Shown here: positions 42,749 to 53,568 of the stretch, piece by piece | How the letters are laid out: each line of letters begins with the position of its first letter | Numbering within the stretch: the first letter of the stretch is position 1 | Assembly: GCA_011032825.1 (NCBI GenBank) | Contig: JAADJZ010000019.1 | Coordinates: forward strand, 620,001-684,000 | Direction of reading: 5' to 3' | Source of the DNA: Massariosphaeria phaeospora | Lineage: Eukaryota; Ascomycota; Dothideomycetes; Pleosporales | Length of the DNA stretch: 64,000 bases | Translations under genes and position numbers: made by a program | The notes under the pieces: model-generated | Told to the model about the DNA's origin: nothing | What the model saw: the letters and a program-made list of their open reading frames with translations, nothing else | Databases searched by the model: none

Positions 42749-43575
42749 TGTCGCTGCTAATGTGGAATTGTCGCGGCGGGTAACTTTGCGTCGAGAGTTT
42801 TTGCGCGGGAGAATTTCGATTTGAGCTCTCGGGCCGGGTTGTTCCGTCTGGGCGGCCGTGAGACCGTAACTGCATCGAGCTAGTCGTCACATGTCCGGCT
42901 ATCTACAGGTGCGCGAACTGGACTCGGGGCTCGGCGTCTTTGCAGAAGCACACTTTTCTCATGATCAACAAAACAAGCAAATCGCTATTGATTCATGATT
43001 CTCAAATCGTCTGTTTCTACGGCTCACTGCTCTTCGGCTCAACCTATGCGCGGCTCCAGGCTGAAAGAGAGGGTATAGAGGGATCGAAGTCTGCATCGGA
43101 CCAACGTGATGCGCGTATCGCTCTTCAAGCATCGGGTGGCTATCGGCGAATGACGAGATCCGATGCAGGCACTTCAGGATACGCATTTCTGTGTGCCAGG
43201 TTCGCCGAACGGCGGACGTGAGGCTTGCCACTGAACGTGGCGAAATGCTACTATGCTAAGAGGCTGTCCTAGCGGGTACTTGCGGAAACAAATCGCAGTC
43301 ATAAAGCTAGGTGGCGTCGTGACCCGTCTCGTTCCTCAGCCGTGTGGTGGCGGGACATTCAGAAGTTAACCGCGAGACCCTCCACTCTACTTTCAAACTT
43401 AGTGGAACGATCCAATCAGCAAAGTCCACACAGACATACCGATCGTCCCTGAGTCATTCTTTCCCATCTTTCGGACGGAGATGCGCGTATACAATATGCT
43501 CAGCGTTGTGTACACTTCGGACCAGCTTGATTCTTCCCAACTGGGACCATTTTGCGGGTTTGCGTAGAAGAATTG
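42749..43575. other. CBF5 upstream region and gene-free DNA
   Basis: 827 bp. Open frames on both strands (42940-43231) have no family features. Nothing else is supported. Confidence 0.5.
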
Positions 43576-43722
43576 TCATCTCGAGTGGTCTGGACAGGAG
43601 GAGCCAACGTAGACAATCTTGTCTGCCACGTCATGCCGACCGATATATGAGCAAGCATCGACGGCGTGAACATGATATGTGCAACCGCAGACTGCATACA
43701 TCTCGACGATACGGTAACACAT
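43576..43722 (-). CDS. Tiny Cys/His-rich protein (48 aa), MCYRIVE family
   Basis: An ATG at 43722 opens a 48-residue frame. Its pattern is MCYRIVE, then C.C.Y..H..D.C, then VYVG..CP.HS. I recognise this layout from small uncharacterised Pezizomycotina proteins that start with MC(Y/F)RI(V/I)E and share the same Cys/His/Asp spacing and the VGYxC end. The frame is also open further upstream, to 43878, without a conserved lead, and an upstream exon cannot be excluded. The spaced Cys/His residues could bind zinc. Function is unknown. It is the only coding candidate in a 3.4 kb gene-poor stretch. Confidence 0.5.
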   Translation of the reverse strand: MCYRIVEMYAVCGCTYHVHAVDACSYIGRHDVADKIVYVGSSCPDHSR

Positions 43723-45103
43723 TCCTGATACTGGCCAGAATGAGAGTCGCTTATTGTTCGTTTGACGGGGTTTGGTATCCTCGGGTGCGGAGATGTTGTG
43801 TACAAGAGGCGTGAGTGGAAATGATGTGCGAGCACTCCACAAGATAAAGCCAGGAGACTGAAGGGCCCAACTCACCACTTAAGTCACGACATAGACCAGA
43901 ATGAACAGGCAAATGGTCAAGGCAGCAGACGGAGCGAAGTCCGCTCCGCAAACCGGATTGGACGGGTGTTTCCACGAACCCTGTCCTCCTTACGAACGCC
44001 CCGATTTACATCATCCCAAAACCTGGCAATGAAGCAAGCATGCGAGACCATTGTGGACGTCAAGAAAAGCAATACGAATGGCTTAGCAACGCTCGAAGAT
44101 GGGGCGGGGTCGTGAACTTAGTCTCAAGGTGAAACAGATGACTTTAGCTGTTCACGTCGTAGACTAGCTTGACTCTTCAGCAAATGAGCTCTCTAGGAGT
44201 CGGATTGTCCCAACAAACTGTCTCAGGCAGACGTGTGGCGGTGCTCGTCACTGAGCTGTTATCGTCTCTGGTTTGCTGTTCAGCCCCAGTCATTCACAGG
44301 GATCGACAAGCTGCAGGAGCACTGTCCCGCTACAAGCTTTGAGAATTCGTCAGCTGGTTCTTCTGGGAAACCAGCAGAGATACATGGACCATGGGGCCGA
44401 ACGCAACCGTTGCCAAATGGGAACTTTTGCAGACATTGGCGCAAAGGATTCGCACGAGAGTAGTTTGCAAACTTGCGGATAGCAGTCCAACCCGCGGAGA
44501 AGCGAAAGAGTATAGCGGTGGTGATAAATACAGGTGGAGAGTGACGTTCGACGTGGGATGGGAAAGTAGCAGGGGAGGCTGTGAAGCGGGACCTATATCA
44601 GCCCTAAGCGTCTCGGCAGACTCAGCCCACTACCTCACCTCCAACGCTTCCATCGATGCAACGTTCGTCTAATTTCATCAACGACTATTAGGGTCATCGA
44701 CTTGGGACCCGATACTGACCACCAACAAAGACGGCAACGAAGCGTAATCATTCATATGGTACACCCACCAACACATGTAACATGCGGTCTCACTCCGGAA
44801 GGAATGCAATGCCGACCACGGAGCATACCGTACGGTCTATCCGATAATGCACGCGCGCAGTGCTACCGAACAGACCCAGACCGTAATCTTGGGGCCGTTG
44901 AGCTGGGCCAGTGGTGTACCCTCGGGGTGGTTCCTGGACCTTGCGTCTTCCACCACCCACCCCCCTGGCACAATCCGTTTCCGATGCGCACCTAGGTAAG
45001 CCTCTCCTCTCACCTCTGTAAAACTAGATATGATAGGGCTTTGCAAGGATAAAAGTAAATTGTCTTTTTATTACTAGACACTTCTATGCTGTCGAGGGGA
45101 CTC

Positions 45104-45121
45104 ACAGACTTTAAAGTCTGT
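45104..45121. repeat. 18-bp perfect palindrome
   Basis: ACAGACTTTAAAGTCTGT reads the same on both strands. It sits in AT-rich intergenic DNA and its meaning is unknown. Confidence 0.7.
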
Positions 45122-45985
45122 CTTTATCGGCAATAGATTCTGCCAGGGGGTGCTACTCCGGCCCCTCTCAGCTGGAAAGCTCATTAGTGAGGTCTGAGTG
45201 GATCGGCTCTACCGGTAATCAAGTATTTCTGAGTCCTGTCATTCTATTCTGAGCTGTCCGCTTTTTCGTCGTTCAACCTCACCTCTCGGTAATGCCTCGT
45301 TGCCTTGTCAGCACAACCTTGAAACGTTTCTTCCAAGTCCCAACTTCTGTCGGGACACCCAAAAACTTGGTACTTCCTCACTCATCTTAGCCCAAGGACT
45401 TTTGACTCAGTTCGTTGTTGTGTACAATTCATTTCTACGAATTCCATCTACGGCAAAAACAAATGAAGCTCCCCTTGCGCTACTCTCGCAAACTTCTATA
45501 GCATCTACGGCAGTAGTCTGTAGAGACCGCCAGCAAGGGAAGCATTACTGCAATCAGATACCACACACTAGCCAACGGCTCTTCAACTTACAAGGATAAT
45601 AAGACTATTGACCGTCATTCATTAGTGAATACAGGCAAGCAGCATACAAAAATATCGGGCGACACAATTTAGCATAACACTTTCTTTCGTTTCAATGTAG
45701 TTAAAGGCTGAAAGCAGGTGCACCGAGAGATCGTGGCTGAGTGCGCCAGCTCACATCGACGACCTGTCGACGCGGCGATCTATCTAACAGAGGGACCCCG
45801 TTATGAACGAAAGTAAAGTGATAAGTAAATACATTCTTTTAGATCTCACCCCATCACACCGCTAGTATCATGATAAGAGGAATTAAACATTACCTGTTCG
45901 GGCGAAACGGGTTGCACACCGCAACTTGTAATGGCGACTTCACTGCGTAACTCGCGGCCACTCTCAGCAGACCTTTCACCAGTCG

Positions 45986-46020
45986 GTCTCCTCCTCGTCG
46001 ACCTCCTCCTCGTCGACCTC
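45986..46020. repeat. Tandem repeat, 15-bp unit (CTCCTCCTCGTCGAC)
   Basis: Two full copies plus a partial one, about 130 bp upstream of the start codon of the following plus-strand gene. Each copy contains a SalI-type GTCGAC palindrome. Confidence 0.7.
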
Positions 46021-46145
46021 CACGTGGCAAGCATAAATACAAGCGATAACCCCGCCTGACTTCTTCTTTCCTTCCAGCACCTCTCCAACCAACAACCTTA
46101 CACCAACGCCTCCCCAGACCCATCCCCAGACCCGCACAGCACTCC

Positions 46146-46839
46146 ATGCCTCCCAAGAAAGCTACAGCCGCCAGAGGCGAGAACGGCGAGCCCGCTGGAG
46201 ACGACAAGGTACACCCCCCCTCGGCCCCCCAATATCCTCAGCAGCTAACGCGCCCCCAGTTCCGCTGGACCGCCGAGCACGACCGCACAGTAGGCTCCCC
46301 AGCGCACCGCCCAGCCCCCCCACAAACACCGCAGCCCAACTAACCCACACCTCCAGCTCCTCATCCTCACCATGGGCCGCACCCTCGCGGGTAAAGACTA
46401 CCACGATCTCGTGCAAGCACTTCCCGGTACAGTGCCCCCCGAACTCCTTCCTGCATTCAGCGCCCCCTCCACCCCATCCCCTCCATCTCAACTCACACAT
46501 ACCCCAGGCACAAACTTCAACGGCGTGCGCATCCGCGTCTCGAAGCTCCGCATCGAGCAGCGCAAACTGATGACCGAGCTCGGCTGGGACCTGCCCGAGT
46601 TCAGCCAGCCGCGCGGCGCGACCAAGGAGAAGCCCGAGAAGAAGTCTCCGGCGGCAGCCAAGGCCAAGGGTACCGGCAAGAAGCGTCCTGCCAAAGCGCT
46701 GTCCAACGTTCAAGATGCCGACGAGATCGAGAACGACGTGGTCAAGAAGCCCAAATTCGACGACGACGATGATGATGATGGCCCGAACAACACCTTCGCC
46801 GTCAAAAAAGAGGCCGTTGCCGACGATGATGAGATTTAG
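46146..46839 (+). CDS. Small conserved fungal nuclear protein with a Myb-like N-terminal core
   Basis: Four exons: 46146-46208, 46260-46289, 46357-46426, 46508-46839, giving 164 aa. Joining them yields FRWTAEHDRTLLILTMGR, then YHDLVQALPGTNFNGVRIR and SKLRIEQRKL, a block common in small filamentous-ascomycete proteins. Its W..E.D..LL......Y..L...LPG.....VR.R...LR spacing resembles a Myb/SANT helix-turn-helix. The rest is Lys/Pro-rich with a KKRPAKA basic patch, then an Asp run (FDDDDDDDG) and an acidic end, pointing to the nucleus. No function is known to me. A 30-nt second exon is notable but phases agree. Confidence 0.8.
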
Positions 46840-47521
46840 GCCAACACTTCCCATTTCAATCACTTTCCCAATTCCCCATCGCGTCGGTCGGTCAGCTTCG
46901 GGAGACACTTTCGCGAACATGGAAGGTACATAGTCTGGGCGTTGGAAAACGGAGTTGCTGCTGCTGGTAACGAAGAGAAGATTTGCATCGCTGCAGCCTC
47001 TTTCTCGCGTTCCCATTATGGCAGCTTTGAATGAGGAGGTGGTGGGGACATTAGTGCTGGAGTTAACTTGGATGCGCTTTCCAGCATACATACTGGGGTA
47101 GCTTTGAATGGTTTGAAGATGCAGCTTTGCAGCTTTGCAGCCCAGTGAGGTAGCTAGCTTTTAGGCCGCACTGGACGTAGCTTCATATGCCCTCTCCAGC
47201 ACATCTTACCAAGCCAGCTAGGCGGGACTATCGAGGACAGAATGTAAAGCCTTGATTCATTTGATGCACATTCGCATGTCCTAAGGTGCCATGTATGCTA
47301 CATAATGTGAGAGTCACGTACTGAAAGATGATCATATTTTGAATGTAGGGTTGTATAGCCCTGCGGGCCTGTTCTTCGAACTCCGCACGCCGGCGTTACC
47401 AGACCCTACCCCAGCGCCATGAAATGCTTGCTATCTGCTCAAGTCGATGCCTTTGGCAGAACTCTTAGGCGCCGTTTAGCTTCGCCCTAACTTCCATCCT
47501 CAACGAGTGCATGCCTGCGCT
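46840..47521. other. Intergenic between convergent genes
   Basis: 682 bp. A short repeat of GCAGCTTT (three copies near 47119-47143) is present, but no gene. Confidence 0.5.
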
Positions 47522-48714
47522 CTACTTGTCGCCTTTCTTCTTGCGGAGCGTCTGTCCCGCCCCGTCGAAGTGTTTCGAGGGACCTTGCTCGCTATCGGCC
47601 GCGTCCTTGCTCTTCAGGGGCTTGACTTCATAGCCAAAGAACAGCTTGCCTGGTCCGAGTCTCAGCGGCTGCGGGCCGTTGGTCCTCCGTACGGTCGGTG
47701 GAGGTGCATTGGTGGATTGGTTGGCAACGGGTGTAGATGCTTGCGGAGTCGAGGCCTTGCTCCCTCGCTTAGAGTTGAGTTTGTGGCCACCTGTGAGGAA
47801 ATGAGACGATGTTGCTTTCGCTCCTGCAGCAGCAGACGTCGCCGAGGGGGCGATGGCGGCGTAATTGATGGCTTGCGCCATGGATCCGTGCGAATGGAGA
47901 GTTCCGCCTTTTCCAGCCATGACGCCTTGTCCACCTCCTGGCGTGCTTGTTCCACTGGTACGTTTCGGCTCCTCGTAGCCGACCGGGGGCGCAAAGTCAA
48001 CCGACAGGTCAGTTTCCAGCGTACATATCGCCTTGCTAGCATGCGATGGCTTTGCCTCCAGAACGGCGATGCTGTAGACATTGTCGTTGTAAGAGAAGGT
48101 GAACACGTCGCCAGTTGTAAGACACGAGAAGTTGCGGAAGGCGTTTTCTAGAACAGCTTTCGGATCTGATATCTCGAGGAAGGACGGGTCTTGTGGTTGG
48201 AGCTTGATGAAGGTGCCGAGAGGGAGGTCCGTGGACTTGACTTGCAGAAGATCGCCGGGTTCGAGCAAGAGCGTCTGCATGAGCTATACGAGTGCGGGAT
48301 TAGCATCATGCGGACCTGGCGCGGGAATTAACATACCCAGTAGGGGAGATAGATCTTGCCCTCTTCCGCTACGAACTCCAACACACCAGCGTGCGTCTTC
48401 TTTCCATCCTTGGCGCCATTTATGAGCTCGAACAGCATGGGGTACGTGATGTGCAGGCGGGTGAGCTTGTCCAGCGCGCTTGGGGGCAGGAAGACCTTGC
48501 CGCCGTGGTTTGCCTCTTCTCGATCTGGCCCGGGCAGCATGGCGACTGGATAGCAGCGGAAGTACTCATCGAAGCGGCGCGGAGGACCTCCACGACGCAG
48601 CATCTGTTGCTGGTACATGGCCATCGGATCGTCTTCGTCGTAGAAATTGGGGTTGAACTGGAGAGGTGGTGGTTAGCTGGTAGGTGGTGGGTGGGGTGCA
48701 GTCGCTCTTACCAT
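47522..48714 (-). CDS. UFD1: Ubiquitin fusion degradation protein Ufd1
   Basis: Adaptor of Cdc48/p97 with Npl4, used in ERAD and proteasomal delivery. Exons: 48714-48712, 48657-48337, 48283-47522, giving 361 aa. The first exon is the ATG alone, directly followed by GTAAGA. The second begins FNPNFYDEDD. The double-psi barrel reads RRFDEYFRCYPVAML, GGKVFLPPSALDKLTRLHI and FELINGAKDGKKTHAGVLEF, followed by LLLEPGDLLQVKS, LPLGTFIKLQPQDPSFLEI and FRNFSCLTTGDVF. The C-terminal half is disordered with LFFGYEVKPLKSK, the expected Npl4/Cdc48-binding type segment. No alternative upstream in-frame ATG exists, so the mini-exon is the best model. Confidence 0.92.
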
Positions 48715-49121
48715 CTTCGGGTGCAGGCGGTCTGGAGGCAGGTGCAATAGCGCGAGTGAAAGCCAACCTTAGAAGGCGTGCTGCGGATAAAATAGAAGAT
48801 ACGGGAAGGTACGAGCAGATTTGTGTTGACAGGTATCCGTGTGGTGGTGAACGTGGTGAAGGCGCGCTTTAACGTTAGCAATATATGACGAACTACCTGC
48901 CTGCCACCCTAGCGCAAGGGTCAAAGGGTGCTAAGGCAGCGCCGCCGTGCGCACGGGCCCGACACCTGTGGACGCTAGTGGAGGGGCGTAGCCGACGCGA
49001 CATGGCCCCAGCTCAACCTCCGACTTCTGCCTCCCGACAACATTGCCCGTCACCTCCACACACCCCAGCAACCCGTCTGTTGTCAAGCCATCCAGAAAGA
49101 CAACCGAGCCCTCGAGGTATC
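48715..49121. promoter_or_regulatory. Bidirectional promoter region, UFD1 / LIN1
   Basis: 407 bp (or 287 bp if LIN1 starts at 49002). No distinct element is recognised. Confidence 0.45.
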
Positions 49122-50405
49122 ATGTCGAGCTCCAAATTCCCAGCAGGACGGCCGAAACGCGCTGGCGACCACTTCGCGCGAACCCACCTCGACGGCAACG
49201 GTTCCTCGTCCAAGAAGCCCCGCTTCGACCCTCGCTTCCCGTCGACCCTCGCACCGGACGCTGACGGAGACGAGGTGGATCCCACTCTAGAGGCCGATGT
49301 CATTGGCAAAGGCTCAGGTGTGAAGCGTGGCGCCATCAACGTGGACGGCTACGATTCCGACAGCTCCACGGAAAACTTCAAGACGCGCCGGAGCAAGAAA
49401 AAGGCCGCCGGAGCCAAGGAGGAAAACGGGGATGAGGACGAAGAAGACATGTTCGCGGAGGAGATCAAGGATGACGAGCCGGTGAAGAAGGAGGTAAAAT
49501 TCATGGACGACGCCGATATGGAGGGATACCTGGACCAGTTTGTCGACGAGACGGAGGATCTAGGAACCCCTTACAAGGCGGATTCCGTTGACTCGTACGA
49601 TTCCAGCAGCGATAGTGCACCTGATGAAGAACGCGCGCGTCTAGACCCGTACCTTGATGAGGAAATTGGTGCGGGCGGGAAAAAGAAGCGTGCCCCAAAG
49701 ATGGATGCTTTTAACATGAAGGCGGAGCAAGAAGAGGGACGTTTCGACGAATCTGGTAACTTCGTCCGTCGTGCCCATGACCCGGATGCGGATCAGGATG
49801 CATGGCTAGAAGGTATCTCGAAGAAGGATATCAAGAAAGCAAAGGAGGCGCATGACAAACTTGAGGCCGCACGCAAACAGCATGAGCGGGCAGAAGATGC
49901 CATTGTTACCGCTGATGTTCTGTCAACAATCATCGGCTACTTGAAAGTCGGAGAGACCCCTTTGGAGGCGTTAGCCCGCTACGGCAAAGCGATCCCTCCG
50001 AAGAAGCGCACTGGAAACAAGGCCAAGCAGGCTGAGGCTATGGAAGAGCTCGGTCCCGCTAAGCTAGCTGCGGCAGCCAAAGCCAAGGAAGCTATTGACG
50101 CTATCACAGAGAGCGCAAGTAGGCTCACTAACCGGGGCATCGACAACGCGTACGACCTGGAACGGGAGAGATATCAACGTGAATTCAAGCGTGAGACGGG
50201 TGAGGACTGGACAGACCCTAACCCGCCCGTCGTGGAGTATTGGGAATTCCGGTGGCTCACAGCGAAAGAAGATGACGTCAACGGCCCGTATGACAAGGCC
50301 AAAATGCAGGCGTGGGAATCTAGCAATCAGTTCGAAGCGGGCGCTGAGTTCCGGCGTGTTGGCGACACCGAGTGGTCAGAGTATCTCTACTTTGATGACG
50401 ACTAG
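49122..50405 (+). CDS. LIN1: GYF-domain splicing-associated protein Lin1 (CD2BP2/U5-52K)
   Basis: U5 snRNP-associated nuclear protein. Intronless, 427 aa from ATG 49122 (MSSSKFPAGRPKRAGD). An in-frame ATG at 49002 would add 40 low-complexity residues. Acidic, Lys-rich N-terminal regions carry family blocks: GVKRGAINVDGYDSDSS, KKRAPKMDAFNMKAEQEEG, GRFDESGNFVR and a DQDAWLEGISKKDIKKA stretch. The C-terminal GYF domain is at about 355-427: VEYWEFRWL, VNGPYDKAKMQAW and EFRRVGDTEWSEYLYFDDD. GPY replaces the GPF/GPY variable position, within the normal range. It is divergent from UFD1. Confidence 0.92.
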   Translation: MSSSKFPAGRPKRAGDHFARTHLDGNGSSSKKPRFDPRFPSTLAPDADGDEVDPTLEADVIGKGSGVKRGAINVDGYDSDSSTENFKTRRSKKKAAGAKEENGDEDEEDMFAEEIKDDEPVKKEVKFMDDADMEGYLDQFVDETEDLGTPYKADSVDSYDSSSDSAPDEERARLDPYLDEEIGAGGKKKRAPKMDAFNMKAEQEEGRFDESGNFVRRAHDPDADQDAWLEGISKKDIKKAKEAHDKLEAARKQHERAEDAIVTADVLSTIIGYLKVGETPLEALARYGKAIPPKKRTGNKAKQAEAMEELGPAKLAAAAKAKEAIDAITESASRLTNRGIDNAYDLERERYQREFKRETGEDWTDPNPPVVEYWEFRWLTAKEDDVNGPYDKAKMQAWESSNQFEAGAEFRRVGDTEWSEYLYFDDD

Positions 50406-52235
50406 TCTCTACAAAATGAACCATTCCATGTCTCGGTGAACAATCTTTGTTACGATGGTAGCCTTGCTACACTCGCACAGGGATACCCCTGAACTCCACA
50501 CCTCGACGCTTCATCTAAACAATTGGGTGCTTCATAGCTGCGCTCGTCAATACAATACACCTTGGGAAAAAGTACTGTAGGCAACAACACTACAAAACCT
50601 TTTTCCCTAGCAACTAAGGGACGTCCCGCTAGAAGTCGCTATACACGCCGGAGGTCTCTATACACGCCGGATCTCCGCACTGCGCCTACGCGCTACGCTC
50701 GCACCTGCACCTACACCCGCATCTGCGCTATATAGTCAAGGTCTGCGCACCTTCTCCTTCATCTCCTCTGTCTCCTCTATCTTATCACGGCACTACGGTA
50801 AGGCGCTCTCTTAGTAGTCAGTCACTAATGTAGTACAGGCAAACATGAGGCATCTCAGGCATCTCACAACGAGGCGATTTGGCAGGGCGGCAGGCAAGCA
50901 GGCAGGCAGTCACGTCGCAGAGATAAGGTAGTTCGGATGTAGAGGTAGGGAGCTGATTAATTATTAGATACTTAGTACGCTACTGCATATAGATTTAGTA
51001 CTTTATAATAGATTGGCTACAGCAATTTACAATAGCAAGAGGAATAGAAGCGTCTTATATAGCCTCTAGCTACTAGGGGATAGAAAGTCCTCTAGCATGA
51101 AGTGGAAAAAGGTTTGTAGTAACGGCTACTATCGTGATAAAGCTTGTCTACCAAGATATAGATATAACAGTGCTTGCTAATGTTCCTGCTAACGCCACAG
51201 TAAACATCTACCCAGATTTAACGCGATGGACAAACTCTGCTAAGTAATTTGTAGCCACTAAGTACAGTTGCCCCAGGCTCGCATCAAACTTTTGTCTTTA
51301 GTCTATTCAGACCCACTTATGCTTGAGCTTCCAACTGCTCTTCTCTTGCCTCAACTACAAACGGCTTCGCAGAGCGGTTAGCGACCTGAGACAGAGCGTC
51401 ACAAGATTTGTACCTACGCGCCGAGACTTGCTGTAAGATAGCTGCTAACGCTACAGGCAGCAAACATCCGACCATTGTTACCTGTTCACTGGACTCGGAC
51501 TCGGACTCGGCTACCTACATCACATGATCGACGTAGCATGCGCGTTGCAGCGATCCTGGGAACCCGTCGTCTGCGTCTCCAGCCACTCGGAATGCAGCAA
51601 AGCGCGAGATGAGATGCGCGTTGTGCCCACCGCTTGGGCCCCGCCCGTGATGACAGTGTGTGGCCTGATCGCCGTCGAATGAGATGAGCTGGAGGCGTGT
51701 CGTGTCTGTTGTGCGACCGTTGCCTCGCCCGCGTTGCCTGCTTTTGTGTGCGGGTGCAGCTTGCGAGGCCGGCGGTGACCACAGAGAAGTGGCCGCTCGT
51801 AAAATGGAATGGCCCAAATCCTTACCGGTCGGGCGGCCTGGGGATGATGTATTGGGCACGATCGGTCGGACTCACCTGCGGTCGATGGTCGATGGTCGAT
51901 CTGCGATGCATGCCTCGACGGGGGGGCTGCCGCCCCCTTCCCCTCACTGCTCTGGAGTCTGAGCCGCACGACGAGCCGGATGGGAACTGGAGATCGGTGT
52001 TTGGTGGCAGCCAGATGTCTGGGGCAGCTGATGCACGGTGCCGGTGCCGGTGCCCGACGACTGCATACCAGCGACACAGCAACTGAACTGGTTCGCTGCT
52101 GCTCGAGGCCATCGTTTGCTACGAGTGGACTTCGGGCTGGCATAAGATCAGGCAGCATGATCCGGTGTGTTGCGGCTGCTCCACAGCTCAAGCAACAGCA
52201 AAAGCAAAAGCAAAAGCAAAATAGTAAAAACTGGA

Positions 52236-52266
<31 letters not shown>

Positions 52267-53568
52267 AAGAGAAACATGCGGGCTATTTATTGGCCTCATG
52301 GCGCCCGCCGCAGAGCGAGGCTACAGCCTACAGGTCTACTAGACACACATAGCGTGCCGCGACGGCTGCGGCCCGCGCACCAGAAGTGGAGGGTGAATGG
52401 CCCGTCAGACAGACTCCAAGTGACCAGCAGGAGGGCGTGCCACGAGACCTGCTCTCTGCTGCATCTGCATCTACATCTGCATATGCCGGCGGACACGCTG
52501 CAATATCACAGTGCTAGGGGGTTGATACTGTATGCCTGCTGCGTTGGTGGATACAAACGACATGAATCCAGTACGCAGATTGCACTCGGTCTGAACTCTA
52601 AAGGCACATACATAGCCTCACACGGGCGACGAGAGGCTTGTCTTGGTCAGGGGCAGCACGACGAGAGACATGAGACATGAGACATGAGGCACCAGAGCCA
52701 ATCGACCTGTCGCCCGGCTGCCGCTGTCTCCCCCCGTTGCTAGAGAGAATGAAACCTTCTGCGTGAGTCAGCCCGCCCTCACTTGACACCTGCGGCCGGC
52801 GTGTGTCTGCTGCCCTGCCTGCTGCGTTGATCGTTGATCGTTGACGGCGCCCTGCACGTTGCTGCTGTCCAAGTGGTGCTGTATTTAGTGTTCTGGTTCA
52901 TAGTGTTCGTTCCCCTGCCGCTGTCGTTGAGGTTCGCGAGAGACGGCCCCCGCCGCTAGCCCAGCACCTAGCCTCCTCACCACTTTTGCTCTGTTTTTCG
53001 AACCTCGACCCTCCACCTCCACCTCCACCTCCACCCTGCTGCTCTCCTCTCCTGCCCACCCCCTCCGCTGGCCCCTCTCGCCGCTCCTTGCACGCCCCCC
53101 TGCGCCGCGACGCGACGCGTGCAGGCTCTGTAATTGCCACGACAAACTGACGTGTGCAGCGCCCGTGGCCTCGCGGACCCACCCTGCTGCGGCGGCTCAT
53201 TAGGTGCCCACAGCGACGGTTGCAAAAGGAGAAAGGAGCTGGCCCGCCAACCCTGGCCCGCAGCCAAAACACCGTCCGCCAGGCCGACCGTCTCCCACCC
53301 AACAACCTGCACTCTGGTGCTCCCTGGCAGATCCAGCGTCGCCGTCCTCGTTCCATCGCCTCCGGCACCGCGCTCTTGTGCCTCGTCTTTGGCCTCGCTC
53401 ATCCGCAGACCCTGAGCTGCCCTGATCCTCCGCCGCGCCTGGCCTTGGCACGTCGATGTGCTGAATCGGTCCTGGTCCTGTACTTCGCGGCCGTCCCTAT
53501 TCTTCCACCCTTTCGTCACGCTCTCGCCCACCTCTCGCTCCCTCCACCTCCCTCCACCTCCCTCCACC
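50406..53568. other. Gene-free 3.2 kb with RIP-like DNA and many simple repeats
   Basis: No coding gene. It includes a TA-rich block (about 50900-51240) within inverted repeats (see the mobile element entry). It also has twin CTATACACGCCGGA boxes (about 50640 and 50658), GACTCG repeats near 51492-51508, (GCAAAA)n 52191-52221, (GCAACG)n 52236-52266, GAGACAT repeats near 52665-52688 and CCACCT repeats 53011-53035. The last 600 bp are C-rich and probably the leader of the next gene. Confidence 0.6.
50589..51120. mobile_element. Possible decayed MITE-like element with short inverted repeats
   Basis: ACTACAAAACCTTTTTCC (50589-50606) recurs inverted at 51104-51120 as GGAAAAAGGTTTGTAGT, with one base missing. 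The right half of the enclosed DNA is very rich in TpA, as expected after repeat-induced point mutation of a repeat. There is no transposase frame. Target-site duplications could not be defined, so this is tentative. Confidence 0.35.

Larger units (their letters stand above)
43723..46145. other. Gene-poor stretch
   Basis: 2.4 kb with no supported gene. It holds an 18-bp perfect palindrome (45104-45121, ACAGACTTT and its complement) and AT-rich DNA at 45030-45130 and 45600-45850. A 15-bp tandem repeat lies at about 45986-46020, close to the start of the next gene. No transposase, integrase or reverse transcriptase motif was seen in any frame. Confidence 0.5.

Noticed and set aside
51520..52299. 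260-codon minus-strand frame with a hydrophobic start
   Set aside because: The apparent signal peptide is the translation of (GCAACG)n and (GCAAAA)n repeats. The rest is low-information.
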